Shown: positions 1 through 11,721, counted from the first letter of the stretch. The stretch: 64,000 nt of DNA from Glycine soja (GCF_004193775.1 NC_041002.1:13381472-13445471); one strand, 5' to 3'. Made by a program: numbers and translations. The notes: a model not told the origin generated them from the sequence alone.

Positions 1-1500
1 GTACTATGACCAAGCCGCTAAGGTGCTTCACGTTTAAGGGACTTTCATTGGTACGCGAACCATAGAAGAGATTTTGAAGGGATCTTGGGAGCCCGCATAT
101 TAAAGGAAGGAAGCCGTATCTATTGTTTTCTGGGTTATACCCCTCCATGGCAAGAGTAGCAAAAGTGGTCAACGATCTCAGCCAAAAAGAGCTAGATGGA
201 GCGATAACAAAACAGAAATGGGTGGTTGGGATACCCAGGAAGCGCTTGGCAAAAGAAAGCAAAAGCTTGCAGACAAGGAAAGTGGACTTCATTCATTGAT
301 GGTTTTGCACTATTGGTGTTTGGAATGTCCTTTTTCCAAATGTAGATGAAAGCTAGTGATCTAGCGGCGCGATCAATGTTTTTCTTGCTTATTACCTACA
401 GCAAGGAAAGCATCCGATCGTTGCTTGTTTTGGCCGATGGCCTTGACACATTTCGACAGAAGATGCGAGCAAGAGCAGTGAAAGAAATTTGTCTGTTGCA
501 CGCCCGCCTTTATGTATGGCTGGTCTCCCCCACATTTTCTCGTCATGAAAGAGACCTCGTTTGTCCCCTACAACGTATCACATGTGTGTCGAGAAAAGAA
601 AACAAATTGGAAGAAACTCTTGGCAGGTATGGTAGGGGCGTCCGTTAATTGGGTTCCCCCGATGGAAGGAAGAAGGTGTCGGGTTTTGTGCTCGTGTGAA
701 GGGTTCCCAAATGTCCCCTTTGATGGAAAAGGGTTGTATCAATTATAATCCAATGCTGGCCATAAGACAACTAGGCTACCCTGTGAGAGGGGCACCATCG
801 AAGAGATTACGCGCCTTTCATCGCAGTGAGGTTTCAGTGAAGGCAATTGCAAAAATACTTCAAAGAATCGAAAAGCATGGAATACGGTGAAAAAAAAAAG
901 ATAAGAAGCTAAAGGAAGCAGCAACGGTGTCGTCGGCAGCTATCATAAATGGTTGAAGGCTCGAACGCAAGGGATAAATTGGCTCCCAAAGCTAAGATAT
1001 TTCAAGTTAGAGCGAGAAGTGCAGCCCTAAAAGCGGAACTTGAAAGAACGAGAATGGTCAAGGAAAAGTTCAAACGACAGCCACCAGGGTCATGAAGAGT
1101 GTGAGGAGCTTAGGGATGTCAACGATGGCCACGCCAAAGCATTAGAGTGAGAAACGAAGAGGGCCCAAAAAGAAGAATGGGCGAACAAAAGTTCGAGGGG
1201 CTTTATGAGCTAAACCTAGCTGCTAGCCATGAGCAAAGGCTGGGAGGACGAGCATGCAAAGGTATCAGCTCTGCAAATGGAGAGAGAAGAAAGAGAAGAG
1301 AGTATTATGAAATCATTGCAGCGGAGAAGCTATGAAATGGATGGATAAGTTCGCTCTCACTCTGAATGGTGAGTCAAGAGCTTCTAAGGATGTTAGCCAG
1401 AAGCCAAGGCAATGGTGGATCGTATACTCAGCTCTTGAGGAAGTTCAGGGCTTTTCGATTATTGTCAGCATATGACCGTATTGATTTCCCACATAATTAG
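1..1500 (+). pseudogene. Element B ORF1 remnant (plant-mobile-domain-like head and coiled-coil tail)
   Basis: Pieces in three frames match ORF1 of element A in order. The window opens at the equivalent of A residue about 68 (the YYDQ motif); later blocks correspond to the FDRRCE motif, a block ending in GASVNW, the FPNVP motif, and a charged coiled-coil tail ending near an HMTVLISHIIRN-like block. Stops and frameshifts break every block, so no product is possible. ORF1 upstream of gag is a hallmark of Ogre elements; its function is unknown. Confidence 0.75.
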
Positions 1501-1790
1501 GAACCATGATGCATTTGTATTTATGCTTTGACTTGACAAGATAAACAATATTTGTCTCTTAATGAAATAGAGATTTGATTCAACCCTATGGTCTTTGTTG
1601 AAATTTTTGTGTGGGTTCAATACTTTGACAAACTTATCATATCATGGCATTCATGTTTAGTTCCTTGTCGCATTACTCATTGGATTTTGTTCTTTTAGTA
1701 GTCATAGTCAAAGTAAACACAATAACCAAAAGAATGAATGCGCTTTAACGGTACCCCTATCAAACACGTGCCAAACAAAATCATGAGTGA
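1501..1790 (+). other. Element B spacer between ORF1 and gag, with splice-acceptor-like site
   Basis: No coding potential is visible. At 1691-1698 a T-rich run ends in TTTTAG, followed by a block matching the gag N-terminal leader (TITKR-like) of A and C. The same pyrimidine-AG arrangement sits at this place in A (ending 7854) and C (47 kb side, ending at 45097 on the minus strand). Confidence 0.5.
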
Positions 1791-3144
1791 GATAGAGGAA
1801 GTGCCAAGAGCAGATGAAGCGCGATGGAGGCCATGAAGGACCAAATGACCTCCATGATGGAAGCCATGTTAAGTATGAGATGGATGATGAGAGGGCAATG
1901 CGGCCGCAGTTGCCGCCACCAGCCCGTCGCTGAGGCGGATCTGAACTCACCCATTCGACATAAACAAAAACAAGTCATTGCAGTCCCGGACATGGTAGGT
2001 TAGGGAAGGAGAGGTGTTAGGCAGCACGGGCGGTCCCCATATGGTGCAAAATAAGAATTCTTTCCCACCGTACAGCTTACCTCCCAACTATACACCACCC
2101 AATGCAGTGCACATGCCCAACGAGAACGCCAACCACTTTGTTCCTGTTCCCCATGAAGGCCAGCAATCCCAGTTGGGGCATGCACCCTTTGCTCAGCCTG
2201 TGGGGGAAGCCCGTGAAGATCCCGGGATCATGCTCTGGGCGAGTTCAAACCATACCCTACATATGCCGCTGAGGGACCAGCGTTTAGTGGCATACCTCAG
2301 CCCAATGCCGTGGGAGCTCCTCAACACCTGCCCGCTGCAACCTTTACACTTCTCGGTGGGGAGACTACCTCCAGTCATGGAAGAAGAGAAAGTTTGATCT
2401 CATAGAGGAAAGGCTGAGGGCCATCGAAGGGATCAATGATTATCCATTTGTCGACATGGCGAAACTATGCTTAGTGCCTGATGTCGTCATCCGTCCCAAG
2501 TTCAAGGTGTCGAACTTCAACAAGTACAAAGGGACCACCTGCCCCAAGAACCACATAAAAATGTATTTTCGAAAGATGGGGGCATACACCAGAGATGAAA
2601 AGCTCTTAATGCACTTTTTCAAGAGAGTTTGGCCAGGGCGACCATCACATGGTATACTAACTTGGAAGCTTCCCAGATCCGTTCTTGGAAGGGCTTGATG
2701 GCTGCTTTCATCAGGCAGTATCAATATAACACCAACATGGCTCTCGATAGAAGCCAATTGCAAATTATGTGCAAGAAGGAGCATGAGTCCTTCAAAGAGT
2801 ATGCCTAGAGGTGGAGGGAACGAGAAATGATAACCATGATAGTAGATACATTGCCAGTGTTCTACTATGAGAAGATGGTAGGTTATATGCCTTCTAGCTT
2901 CACAGATCTGGTGTTTGCATGCAAGAGAATTGAGGTGGGTTTAAGAAGAGAGAAGTTTGATTACGTCACTTCTACAAGAGGTTCATAGTGGGTGGAATCA
3001 AGAAGAAGGAGGGAGATACCCACGCTGTAACTTCAGCTCCCACATGGCCAAAACCCCAACAAACCCCACACAACCCCACCTACCAATATTCCCCGCACCA
3101 ACCAAATTATTCAGCCAACGTTGGAAACCCTCCTAATTTGGTGC
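1791..3144 (+). pseudogene. Element B gag, 5' part (interrupted by element A)
   Basis: This is the Tat-lineage Gag. The N-terminus has a heptad-like region matching A (MKADMSALKEQM in A). The capsid block includes KFKVSNFNKYKGTTCPKNH and ends with a region rich in Pro, Asn and Gln. Stops (for example TAG near 2808) and small deletions destroy the frame. The gag ends mid-codon at the A insertion and continues from 23085 with a Pro/Gln-rich stretch. Gag is the structural protein of the virus-like particle. Confidence 0.75.
3140..3144 (+). repeat. Target-site duplication of element A, left copy (GGTGC)
   Basis: The five bases before the TGTC start of the 5' LTR are identical to the five bases following the GACA end of the 3' LTR at 23080-23084. 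Five-base duplications are usual for Ty3/gypsy integrases. Confidence 0.95.
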
Positions 3145-3236
3145 TGTCATACCCTAATTTCGTCCGGGGACCATCTGTTTGTTGGAATGCGACCCTCGTT
3201 TAACCACTTCGAGGTACTTGCCACCCATCGTTAGGC

Positions 3237-3475
3237 AATCCGTGAAGTTCTGTGACATGCCGGAAGTCAAAAGAAAGCATTGTTGCACAATTCGTAAAGT
3301 TTCGTGACATGCCGGAAGTCAAAAGGAAGTGTTAATGCACAATTCGTGAAGTTTTGTAACATTCTGGAATCCAAAAAAGGGATGATTACATAATCCATAA
3401 GGTTCCATAACATTACGGAAAGAAAACGAGTATCGTTGCAAAATTCGTAAAATTCCGTAACGTTACGAAAAAAAA
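3237..3475 (+). repeat. U3 tandem repeats of about 52 bp in element A LTR
   Basis: Five diverged units begin at 3237, 3289, 3341, 3392 and 3442. Each opens with an AATYCGTRAARTT-like block followed by a TGACATGCCGG- or TAACATTACGG-like block. The last unit ends in the palindrome CGTAACGTTACG. The array lies upstream of the TATA box, where enhancer repeats are often found; that role is inferred. Confidence 0.75.
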
Positions 3476-3596
3476 TCAGCAAAAAAAGGCAAGAGGGAGT
3501 GTATTTAGTAAACAGGAGGGTGCAAATAGCAACCAGGCCCACTTGGGCCTTCCAGGAAGTTCTCCAGAAGGCGGTGCCTTCTGGAGGAAGCAACCT

Positions 3597-3660
3597 AGCT
3601 CGCCTGGGCGAGTTGGGAGGCAAGCTCCTCCCTCATTTTCTTATAAATAGGGGGAGGAGG
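3597..3660 (+). promoter_or_regulatory. Element A LTR core promoter: GC palindrome, TATA box, GGGGGAGG block
   Basis: The near-palindrome AGCTCGCCTGGGCGAG is followed about 30 bp later by TATAAATA at 3642-3649 and then by GGGGGAGGAGG. The same order recurs in the 3' LTR (TATA at 21766) and the LTRs of B and C. Transcription would start about 30 bp downstream. Confidence 0.8.
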
Positions 3661-3837
3661 GAAGAACAAAAATGTTCAACCCTCCTGGTATCTGAGAATC
3701 ACTTAAAATTAGTGAGAAAAATTGTTTCCGTGCAGAAAATCCAAGTCGAGGCACTTCCGAAACGCTTTCGTGACGTTTCCGTGGGTGATTTCGCGAAGAT
3801 TTTCAACCGTTCTTCGTCGTTCTTCGGTCTTCAACCG

Positions 3838-3843
3838 GTAAGT
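3838..3843 (+). promoter_or_regulatory. Candidate splice donor in element A LTR (CCG|GTAAGT)
   Basis: A perfect GTAAGT follows CAACCG about 196 bp after the TATA box, so it would lie in the transcribed leader upstream of the PBS. It is conserved at 21983 (3' LTR), in both C LTRs (48773-48768 and 38341-38336, minus) and as GTTAGT in B at 50087. Confidence 0.6.
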
Positions 3844-4936
3844 TCCCGAAATTGAACTTTTCAATTCATTCTATGTACCCTTAGTGGTCCTCATTTGTTT
3901 TGTGTGCTTTTATTTTCATTTCATTTACTTTCCGTACCCCCTTTTGACGTGCTTTAGTCATTTATTTAAGTCATTTTCTCGCCTAATAAAAAAATAAAAT
4001 AAATTTCCACTGATCATTCGTATTGTAACATCCTTTAATTTATGTTAAAATGAAATCCGACCGTTCGGTCATGCTGTAACCACGTTTTAAAACCAAAAAG
4101 AGGCAAAATAATAATAATATAATAAAAAAATATCTTTTAGTAAAATAATCAAAAAGATCAATCGGACGTTTTCCTTTTGGATTTTTCTTTCTTAATCGAA
4201 TTGAGTAATAACCAAAGTGAAACTAAGGCTAAAATCAATTCATAAGTCAAGCTTTTGTCATCACCTAAAAAAGCCATTTTAAAGGTCCAATGCCTTGAAA
4301 TGGTCTTTTCCGCTTTTATTGGTTAAATGTAGATTTCTAAAAGGCCTAAAATCAAGATGTAGCTTTATTACCTCTTTCAAAAATAAAGAGATCATTAATG
4401 GTCCAATGCCTTAATGTTCTCTCTCTTTCAAAAAGAATCGAAAGATTGTTTAATGGTCCAATGCCTTAAATGACCTTTCATTCAATAAAAACATATCTTG
4501 CAAAAAAGGATAAAAAATAACTTAACCAACACTTAGTTCTCAAAGAACTACGTAGGTCTGATTTCCTTATCACAATTGAGGAATACGTAGGAGCAAAGGT
4601 AAATACCCTTGTTGACCACAAAAAGATAAAAATATAAAAAGGCATAAAAAGACATAAGAACGTAAAAAGGGAAAATAAAAAAAATTGAAGTCATATTTGC
4701 ACATTTGATTAAAGGCTGCCGTCTTTTGTGACGGACGTGTGGGGTGCTAATACCTTCCCCATGCATAAATACAACTCCGGAACCTTTCACTTAAAGTTCG
4801 TAGACCACGTCTTTTCTGGTTTTTCCGACGTTCTCCTCAAATAAATGTTGGTGGCGACTCCGCGTGTATTCCTTTCTTGGAAGATGCTCACGCGAGTCAC
4901 GCGTTGCCCTCCCTCCGAAGGGAAGGTTGCGACAGT

Positions 4937-4953
4937 TGGCGACTCCGCTGGGG
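4937..4953 (+). other. Primer-binding site of element A (tRNA-Arg type)
   Basis: TGGCGACTCCGCTGGGG begins two bases after the LTR end. It matches the Ogre-type PBS, reported as complementary to the 3' end of tRNA-Arg. Element C has the same site with one change (CACTGGGG). Confidence 0.85.
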
Positions 4954-5814
4954 ACTTGTTTTTTTAGAGAGTTAGGCCATTTAATCTTGTGCAATGTTTT
5001 ATCATGACTTTCTCCTTTGTTGGTTTCCCTTTATTTTTCTTATGTTCTTGTATATATAACTCTTTGATGCTTTTAGTGTGTTTTAAAATGTATGCATGAG
5101 GTAAATATTTATTCATTTGATGCATACAAACACCAACACTATTTGCACACACGATGAGTTGGAAAAGGGCCCTATACCTGGGTTCGTGGGAACATAAGGA
5201 GTGGAGGTGAATCTTTGATCATGCTAGGTCTCTAACTTGCTTGATTACAGTGAACCCTCATCTAGAGTTTTTCTCTTTGATAACATATTGTTGCTAGTAG
5301 TCCCTACTGCTGCAATATGTTCTTTGAAGGGGATGATACCTCTAGAGATCATCAAGAGAGATATGACCACCTTGGGAAATATCACTAAAAGCCCTTTTAG
5401 CTCCCTCCCGTGTAGGTCCCTAAAATAGGGGCACGGAGCAAATACGCTGCGTGCCACTTTTCACACTGCCATGAATGTAGTCCTAAGTGTCATGTACCCT
5501 TTTGCTAATATTTGTTTGTGAATATTATGTACATCCCCGTGTTGTGCCTTTCGCATATGCATCATGCATGGGTTCTGTCTTGATCCCCTCTCTTTGGCAA
5601 AACCAACGGAGGGTCTGTGTCACCTTCTTAAATACATATGTCGGGCACTGTGCTACCCCGAGACGTTCTATCTAAAAAGGAGACAATTTCCTGGGTTCCC
5701 GTATTCATAAATTGCATTTGTGTCATATGCATTTCTTCATGCATTCATCCATTCCACCCATGATACATGTCGGAGTTTTGATTCGCGCTAGATTTAGTTT
5801 CACTTTAGTAAAAC
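4954..5814 (+). other. Element A untranslated leader
   Basis: No gene is visible. Stretches are shared with the leader of C (47158-47850 reversed), including the region around 5170-5300. It ends in a pyrimidine-rich run and TTTAG at 5804-5808, a splice-acceptor-like site six bases before the ORF1 start codon. Confidence 0.7.
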
Positions 5815-7687
5815 ATGGGATTGAGTCAAACGCCTTCGCTTAAAAAGAGGTTCTATCAAGTCAAGGTCAAGAGCCTAGGGATCACCAGTCTAAAAGAGTT
5901 AGGGCAGTTGATGGGTCAGCTCCAGCGGCAAGCTTTTCGCAAAGCTTACGGTAAAATCTGGGACCTAGCCATGTTAGAAGTATCCACAGAGGCCATTGCC
6001 TCCCTCGCCCAGTATTATGATCAGCCGATGAGGTGTTTCACCTTTGGGGACTTCCAGCTATCACCCATGGTGGAAGAATTTGAAGAGATCCTAGGATGTC
6101 CTCTAGGGGGAAGGAGACCATACCTCTTCTCATGGTTCTATCCCTCATTAGCTAGAATTTCTAAGATAGTCCAAATTTTGGCACAGGAATTAGACCGCAG
6201 AAAGCAAGTTGAAAATGGGGTGGTCGGAGTACCGAGAAAATATTTGGAGGCAAAAGCAAGAATCTTGGCAGGTAAAGGCGAATGGGCCCCATTCATAGAC
6301 ATTCTCGCACTGTTGATCTTCGGAGGAGTCCTCTTTCCAAATGTGGATGGGTTGGTGGACCTAGCAGCGATCGATGCTTTTCTCGCCTATCATGACCACA
6401 AGGAAAGCCCGGTTGTCGCTATGCTAGCCGACCTATATGACACCTTCGACCGAAGATGTGAGAAGAGCAGTACAAGGATTGTTTGTTGTACTCCAACTCT
6501 TTATGTATGGTTGGTTTCACACCTTTTTCGCCAAAAGGTGAGGCATGCTTGCCCACTAGAAAGCCACCATTCATGCACAGAGAAAGGAGGGGCAAATTGG
6601 AACCAAATCTTAGCAAACAAAGAAGGAGCGTCTGTCAACTGGTTCCCTCGATGGAAAGAAGGAAGAGCCAGAGTTCTTATTCCGTGCGGAGGATTTCCGA
6701 ATGTTCCCTTGATGGGGACGAGGGGTTGCATCAGTTACAATCTCGTTCTTGCTATAAGGCAACTTGGCTACCCTATGAGAGGGGCAACACTAGAGGAAGA
6801 GATCGTGCCTGTCATTTCACGAGGTTTCAATAAGACCAACATGGAGAGGCTTCAGAAGGTCCGCAAGGCATGGGAGGTGGTGTGAAAGAAGGACAAAGAA
6901 CTCAGGGGCAGTAACAATGGGCGCATCGGTGGCTACCGTAAGTGGTTGAAAGCCCACGTGCAAGGTTTGGATTGGCTCCTGAGTTTGAGAACCACTAAAA
7001 GGGAGGAAGTTGAGGCACCGGAGGGAGACGAAGAGGTGCAGGCCCTTAGGACATAACTCGAGCAAGCCCAAACAGTCAAAGAAAGGTTCAAATCAGCAAC
7101 TCTTAAAATCCAAAAGGAGAATGCCGAACTGAAAGATATAAATATGGCTACCACCAAGGCCTTAGAACAAAAGACCAAGAGGGCTCGTAGGGAAGAGCAC
7201 GGCCGGAACAAGTTCCGAGGGGCTCTGTGGGGCAGCAACAGTGAGCTTAAGCTCCGGAGAGAGGAAAGGGACCCATCACGAGTAGATAGTTTGATCTTGA
7301 AAGATGAGTTGAAGGTTTGCTCAAGGTCCAAAAGAAACCTGTCTCAGCGGTTATGCGAGAAAGAGACCAATATGTTAGCCATCATCACAAGTACCAAGAA
7401 GAACTAAATCTAGCCACGGCCCATGAGCATAGAGTGGCGGACGAGTATGCCCAAGTGTACGTAGAAAAGGAGGCTAGAGGAAGGGTGATCGACTCGTTAC
7501 ATCAAGAGGCAACAATGTGGATGGACCGATTTGCTCTTACCTTGAACGGGAGTCAAGAATTTCCTCGATTGCTAGCCAAGGCCAAAGCGATGGCGGACAC
7601 CTACTCTGCCCCCGAGGAGATCCACGGACTTCTCGGCTATTGTCAGCATATGATAGATTTAATGACCCATATAATTAGAAACTGCTA
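5815..7687 (+). pseudogene. Element A ORF1 (plant-mobile-domain-like, DUF7745-type, with coiled coil)
   Basis: An open stretch of 356 codons (5815-6885) begins MGLSQTPSLKKRFYQVKVK. It contains the family pattern CFTFGDFQL, EEILGCPLGG, FPNVDGLVDLAAIDAFL and FDRRCE, resembling the DUF7745/plant mobile domain proteins known as Ogre ORF1. The frame continues past a TGA (6883) and a TAA (7054) into a charged coiled coil, then shifts frame near 7380 and ends at 7687. C shows the undamaged layout, so the full protein was probably about 620 residues. Its role in the element's life cycle is unknown. The start is chosen because ATG follows the acceptor-like TTTAG and aligns with the C start. Confidence 0.8.
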
Positions 7688-7854
7688 GGAAACTTGTATT
7701 GTCACTCAGATCTTGACTAGTTATAACTTTCTGAATAAAATGAGTTTATCCCATGTTTTTACTCCTAAAGTCAGTGCGAATCAGATCACTCCCGCATTTT
7801 ATCTCTAGCATGCATTCATTTTTCTTTACCTACTCCTCACGTTTGGTTTTTTAG
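7688..7854 (+). other. ORF1-gag spacer of element A ending in an acceptor-like site
   Basis: This is untranslated, T-rich sequence ending GGTTTTTTAG at 7854. C has TGTTTCTTTAG at the same place. Directly after it begins the conserved TITK-like gag leader. Confidence 0.55.
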
Positions 7855-9741
7855 GAAAAAACACCATAACTAAACGCGCCCCAAGGCATCCCTATCGCAC
7901 CAGATCCAAATCTAGAGCGATGGGTGATCAAGAGGAGACATAAGAATAGATGAAAGCCGACATGTCGGCTTTGAAAGAACAAATGGCTTCCCTGATGGAG
8001 GCCATGTTAGGAATCAGACAACTCATGGAGAAAAACGTGGCCACCGCTACCACTGTTAGTTCGGCTGCTAAAGCAGACCCAACTCTCCTAGCTACCGCGC
8101 ACCATCCTCCCCCAAATGCGGATGGACGAGAAAGGAACACACTGGGGCACAACAGCAACCTCCATTTGGGATACAACTGGGTGGCTTACCCTTATTGATT
8201 ACCGCCTAATTACACGCCACTAGTCATGCATGAGACGCGGGTCATGTCTCTTCCTCCATCCTTGAAGGGGAGCCTCCTCGATAGCCCGACGAGGTCCATG
8301 AAGATCATCGAGAATATGCCCAAGGGGATGTCAATTTCTACCCCCCGATCCCCATCGAGGGGCCGGCACCCAACGCATTGCCTCAGCATAACCTCACAGC
8401 ACAACCAATATTCTTGTCCACAGAAGGACCGCCCCCGGCGGCCGAAGAAAGAAGGAAACTCGATCTCCTCGAGGAGAGATTGAGAGTTGTTGAAGGCTTT
8501 GGTGACTATCCGTTCACGGACATGACGGATCTTTGCTTGGTACCGGATGTCATCATCCCCCCAAAATTCAAGGTACCTGATTTCGACAAGTATAAAGGGA
8601 CGACTTGTCCTAAGAACCATCTCAAGATGTATTGTCACAAGACGGGGGCGCACTCTACGGATGAAAAGTTGTTAATGCACTTTTTCCAAGATATCTTGGC
8701 TAGAGCCACGGTTATTTGGTACACTAATCTGGAAGCTTCCTGCATCCGTACTTGGAAGGACCTGATTACTGCTTTCCTGAGGCAATATCAGTATAATTCC
8801 GATATGGCTCCCGATCGCACTCAGCTACAAAATATGGTTAAGAAGGATAGTGAGACCTTTAAAGAGTACGCACAGTGGTGGAGAGACTTGGCAGCACAAG
8901 TGGCCCCTCCCATGGTTGAAAGGGAGATGATTACCATGATGGTAGACACCTTGCCAGTGTTTTACTATGAGAAGTTGGTAGGCTACATGCCTTCCAGCTT
9001 CGTTGACTTGGTATTCGCCGGGGAAAGAATCGAAGTAGGATTGAAAAGAGGGAAGTTCGATTACATCTCCTCCACAAGTGTCAATGCTAGGAGAATCGGA
9101 GCAACTGGGGAAAAAAGGAAGGAAGGAGATACCCTTGTCGTCACTTTGACGCCTGCATGGGTCAAGCCCCCGTAGACCTCTCATGGTATACACCAGTACA
9201 CGGAACATCATCCGAGCTTCTCAGCTCGCGCCGAGAACTCCTCCAATTCAGCACCCGTACAACCTAGAGCGCCACCCCCATCCAGAGGGAGGCCCCCCAA
9301 GCTCTGGCTTCAACCACGACACGTCCGACCGGCAATGCCCACTTTGGTGTCGGTTCCAACGCGATGAGGAACTTTCTCCCGAAGCCAATTCCAGAATTCA
9401 CCCCAATCCCAATGACGTACGAAGACCTCTTGCCGTCCCTCATCGCCAACCAAATGGCCGTAATAACTCCCGGGAAGATCTACCAACCCCCTTTCCCAAA
9501 GTGGTATGATCCTGACGCAACTTGCACGTACCATGGGAAAACCCCGGGCCACTCCATCGAAAAATGCCTGGCCCTTCAATACAAGGTCCAACATTTGATA
9601 GACGCCGGATGGCTGACATTTCAAGAGGATCGGCCTAACGTAAAAACAAACCCGCTCGCCAATCATGGAGGGGGAGCGGTTAATGCCATTGAGTCAGATA
9701 GGCCGCGCAGGTCTAAGCCTTTAAAGGACGTGGACCCCTAG
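7855..9741 (+). pseudogene. Element A gag
   Basis: Gag forms the particle shell. Blocks in order: an N-terminal leader with ATG at 7920; a helical MKADMSALKEQM region; a variable Pro-rich linker; the capsid block in 8378-9175 (PDFDKYKGTTCPKNH, WYTNLEAS, AFLRQYQYN, FKEYAQWWRDLA); and a C-terminal block in 9364-9741 with the degenerate zinc-knuckle CTYHGKTPGHSIEKC. Damage: TAA 7941 and TAG 7947 (CAA and CAG in C), TGA at 8196, a frame change before 8378, TAG at about 9174 and another shift before 9364. The capsid block is well preserved. Confidence 0.85.
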
Positions 9742-11543
9742 GAGGTTTATCTATGAGGCCCTACAAAAGGGAGGTGTAATTCCCCTTGGTGGGCATGAAG
9801 AGGATACTTGTTTGTTGCATCTTGGTGAGCTACATAACATGGAAACATGTTTAGCAGTGGAAGAGTTGTTGCAACAGATGATAAATCGAGGCCGACTAGA
9901 AGTCGGTGATGAGGGGAGGGAAGAGCAGCATATATGTATGCAGTCCGCAGATGAAAGAAGTTTTGGGAGGCCTAAACCTTTAGTGATATATTTCACCAAA
10001 GACGCAGCTCCACAAAAGCCCCAATACCCCTCGGTAGCTAAACCTGTTCCTTTCCTATACGGAAACAGCCACGCAGTCCCGTGGAGGTATGCACCTCTAA
10101 GTGAAAGGAAAGAAGAGGCCACCGACATCAGCTCGTTGTCAGCCAAGGTGACCAATATCACGGGGCTGAGCGGCGTGACCCGCAGCGGTCGCATGTTTGC
10201 ACCCCCCGACCTGCCAACACAACCCGCAAACGTTAAAGGGAAGGCAAAGATGGTGGAAGAACGAAATGACAAAACGACCCTCACTTCAGACGAGGATATT
10301 CTGGTAAAAGTTCTTCCGGAGAAAAGGGATGGCTGTGGCAAGAAGGAAGTATTGCTAGAGGAAGCAAGTGAGTTTCTCCGCATTATTCAGCAGAGCGAGT
10401 TCAAGGTCATTGAACAACTCAACAAAACCCCGGCCAGAGTCTATCTTTTGGAATTACTCATGAGCTATGAGCCTCATCAGGCTTTGCTAGTAAAGGTCTT
10501 AAACGAAGCTCATGTGGCCCAAGATATCTCTGTAGAAGGCTTTGGAGGACTCGTCAATAATATCACCGCCAACAACTATCTCGCCTTCGCCGAAGAAGAA
10601 ATCTCTGCCGAGGGGAGAGGGCATAATAAGGCTTTGCATGTATCAGTCAATTGCATGGACCACGTCGTGGCCAAAGTGCTCATCGATAACTGTTCCAGTT
10701 TAAACGTAATGCCCAAAAGCACTTTGGAGAAATTACCGTTTAATGCTTCCCATCTAAAGAGTTCCATGGTGGTTCATGCCTTCGACGACACCCGCCGAGA
10801 GGTTAGGGGAGAGATCGACCTCCCTGTACAGATAGGCCCCCATACCTGTCAGGTTACCTTTCAAATAATGGATATTAACCCCGCTTACAACTGCCTTTTG
10901 GGGCGCCCGTGGATCTACTCGGTGGGAGTCGTTTCTTCTACACTCCACCAGAAATTGAAATTCGTAGTAGAGGGACATTTGGTTTTCATATCGGGTGAGG
11001 AAGACATCTTGATGAGTTTCCCGTCCTCTATGCCATATGTGGAAGCCGCAGAGGAGTCATTAGAAACGGCCTTCCTGTCTTTTGAGGTGGTAAGCATGGC
11101 CTCCGTAGATTCCTTCTCTGGGCAACCTTGCCTGTCTGATACGGCGGTGATGGTCGCCCGGGTGATGTTGGGAATGGTTACGAGCCTGGAATGGGTTTAG
11201 GCAAGGACAACGGCGGCAGATCCAGCCTGATAAGTGCCAGAGGAAACCGTGGGAAGTTTGGGTTAGGCTATAAACCCACACAAGTGGACATAAGGAAAAG
11301 CGTTGCAGGAAGGAAGAGCGGAGGTCAAGGCTCGTGATTGGGACAAGAAGTTGAATGAGGCCCACCCTTCAACATCAGTAGGAGCTTTATAAGCGCGGGT
11401 CTAGGACACGAAGGCCAAGTCATTGCGATATGCGAAGATGATTCGCCGAGTGGGTCGGATTTGGTACGACCATGCCCTCCTGGTTTCCGACTAGAAAATT
11501 GGCAAGTGGAGGAGTGCCCGAACATTTGCGCAACAAGCATAAT
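9739..11543 (+). pseudogene. Element A protease region with G-patch (pre-intron exon)
   Basis: A 462-codon open stretch (9812-11200, open from about 9740) holds a linker and then the aspartic protease: ALHVSVNCMDHVVAKVLIDN followed by the SSLN active-site block, and the flap and C-terminal part ending in LLGRPWIYSVGV. The active site reads DNCSS; B has DNGSS, so the conserved Gly is lost. After 11140 a small deletion shifts frame into a G-patch-like domain (GYEPGMGLG, KFGLGYKP), typical of this lineage. The exon ends at the donor 11544. Function: cleaves the Gag-Pol precursor; here probably dead. Confidence 0.85.
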
Positions 11544-11721
11544 GTAACCCTTTGTCGCTTTTAAACTCTACAGTTGAGCCTAGGCTTTAGAGTTTCCTTT
11601 TGTTAAGGCTTTATGTCTTTGCTCCTAAAGTTTATAATACAAAGATCTTTCTTCTATGTTCCTACGTCTCTACCCATTCTCATCCATTTTCATGTTTATT
11701 TCTTTACGTTTAAAACGCCAG
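11544..11721 (+). other. Putative 178-bp intron between PRO and RT in element A
   Basis: It begins GTAACC and ends with a T-rich run plus CGCCAG. Joining its flanks gives an open frame from the G-patch tail (NWQVEECPN) into SDDESLKG and RT. Element B has a 177-bp counterpart at 25407-25583 with the same borders but diverged interior. An intron at this site is known and shown to be spliced in pea Ogre. Confidence 0.75.

Larger units (their letters stand above)
1..3144 (+). mobile_element. Element B (Ogre-like Ty3/gypsy), first visible segment
   Basis: This is the left visible part of the oldest retrotransposon in the window; its 5' LTR lies upstream. It carries a decayed ORF1 and the first part of gag, and stops exactly at the 5' LTR of element A. 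The gag resumes at 23080 after A and one copy of the duplicated target GGTGC, which proves that 1-3144 and 23080 onward were once contiguous. Coding similarity to A is clear throughout but with many stops and frameshifts, so B is older than A or a different subfamily. Confidence 0.9.
3145..4934 (+). repeat. Element A 5' LTR
   Basis: It runs from TGTCATACCC to GGTTGCGACA, with inverted ends TGTC/GACA. U3 holds a tandem array of about 52 bp units and a palindromic GC-rich motif before a TATA box at 3642. A strong splice donor follows at 3838. The U5 part carries two TACGTAGG motifs near 4550 and 4584, conserved in the other LTRs of the family. Confidence 0.95.
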
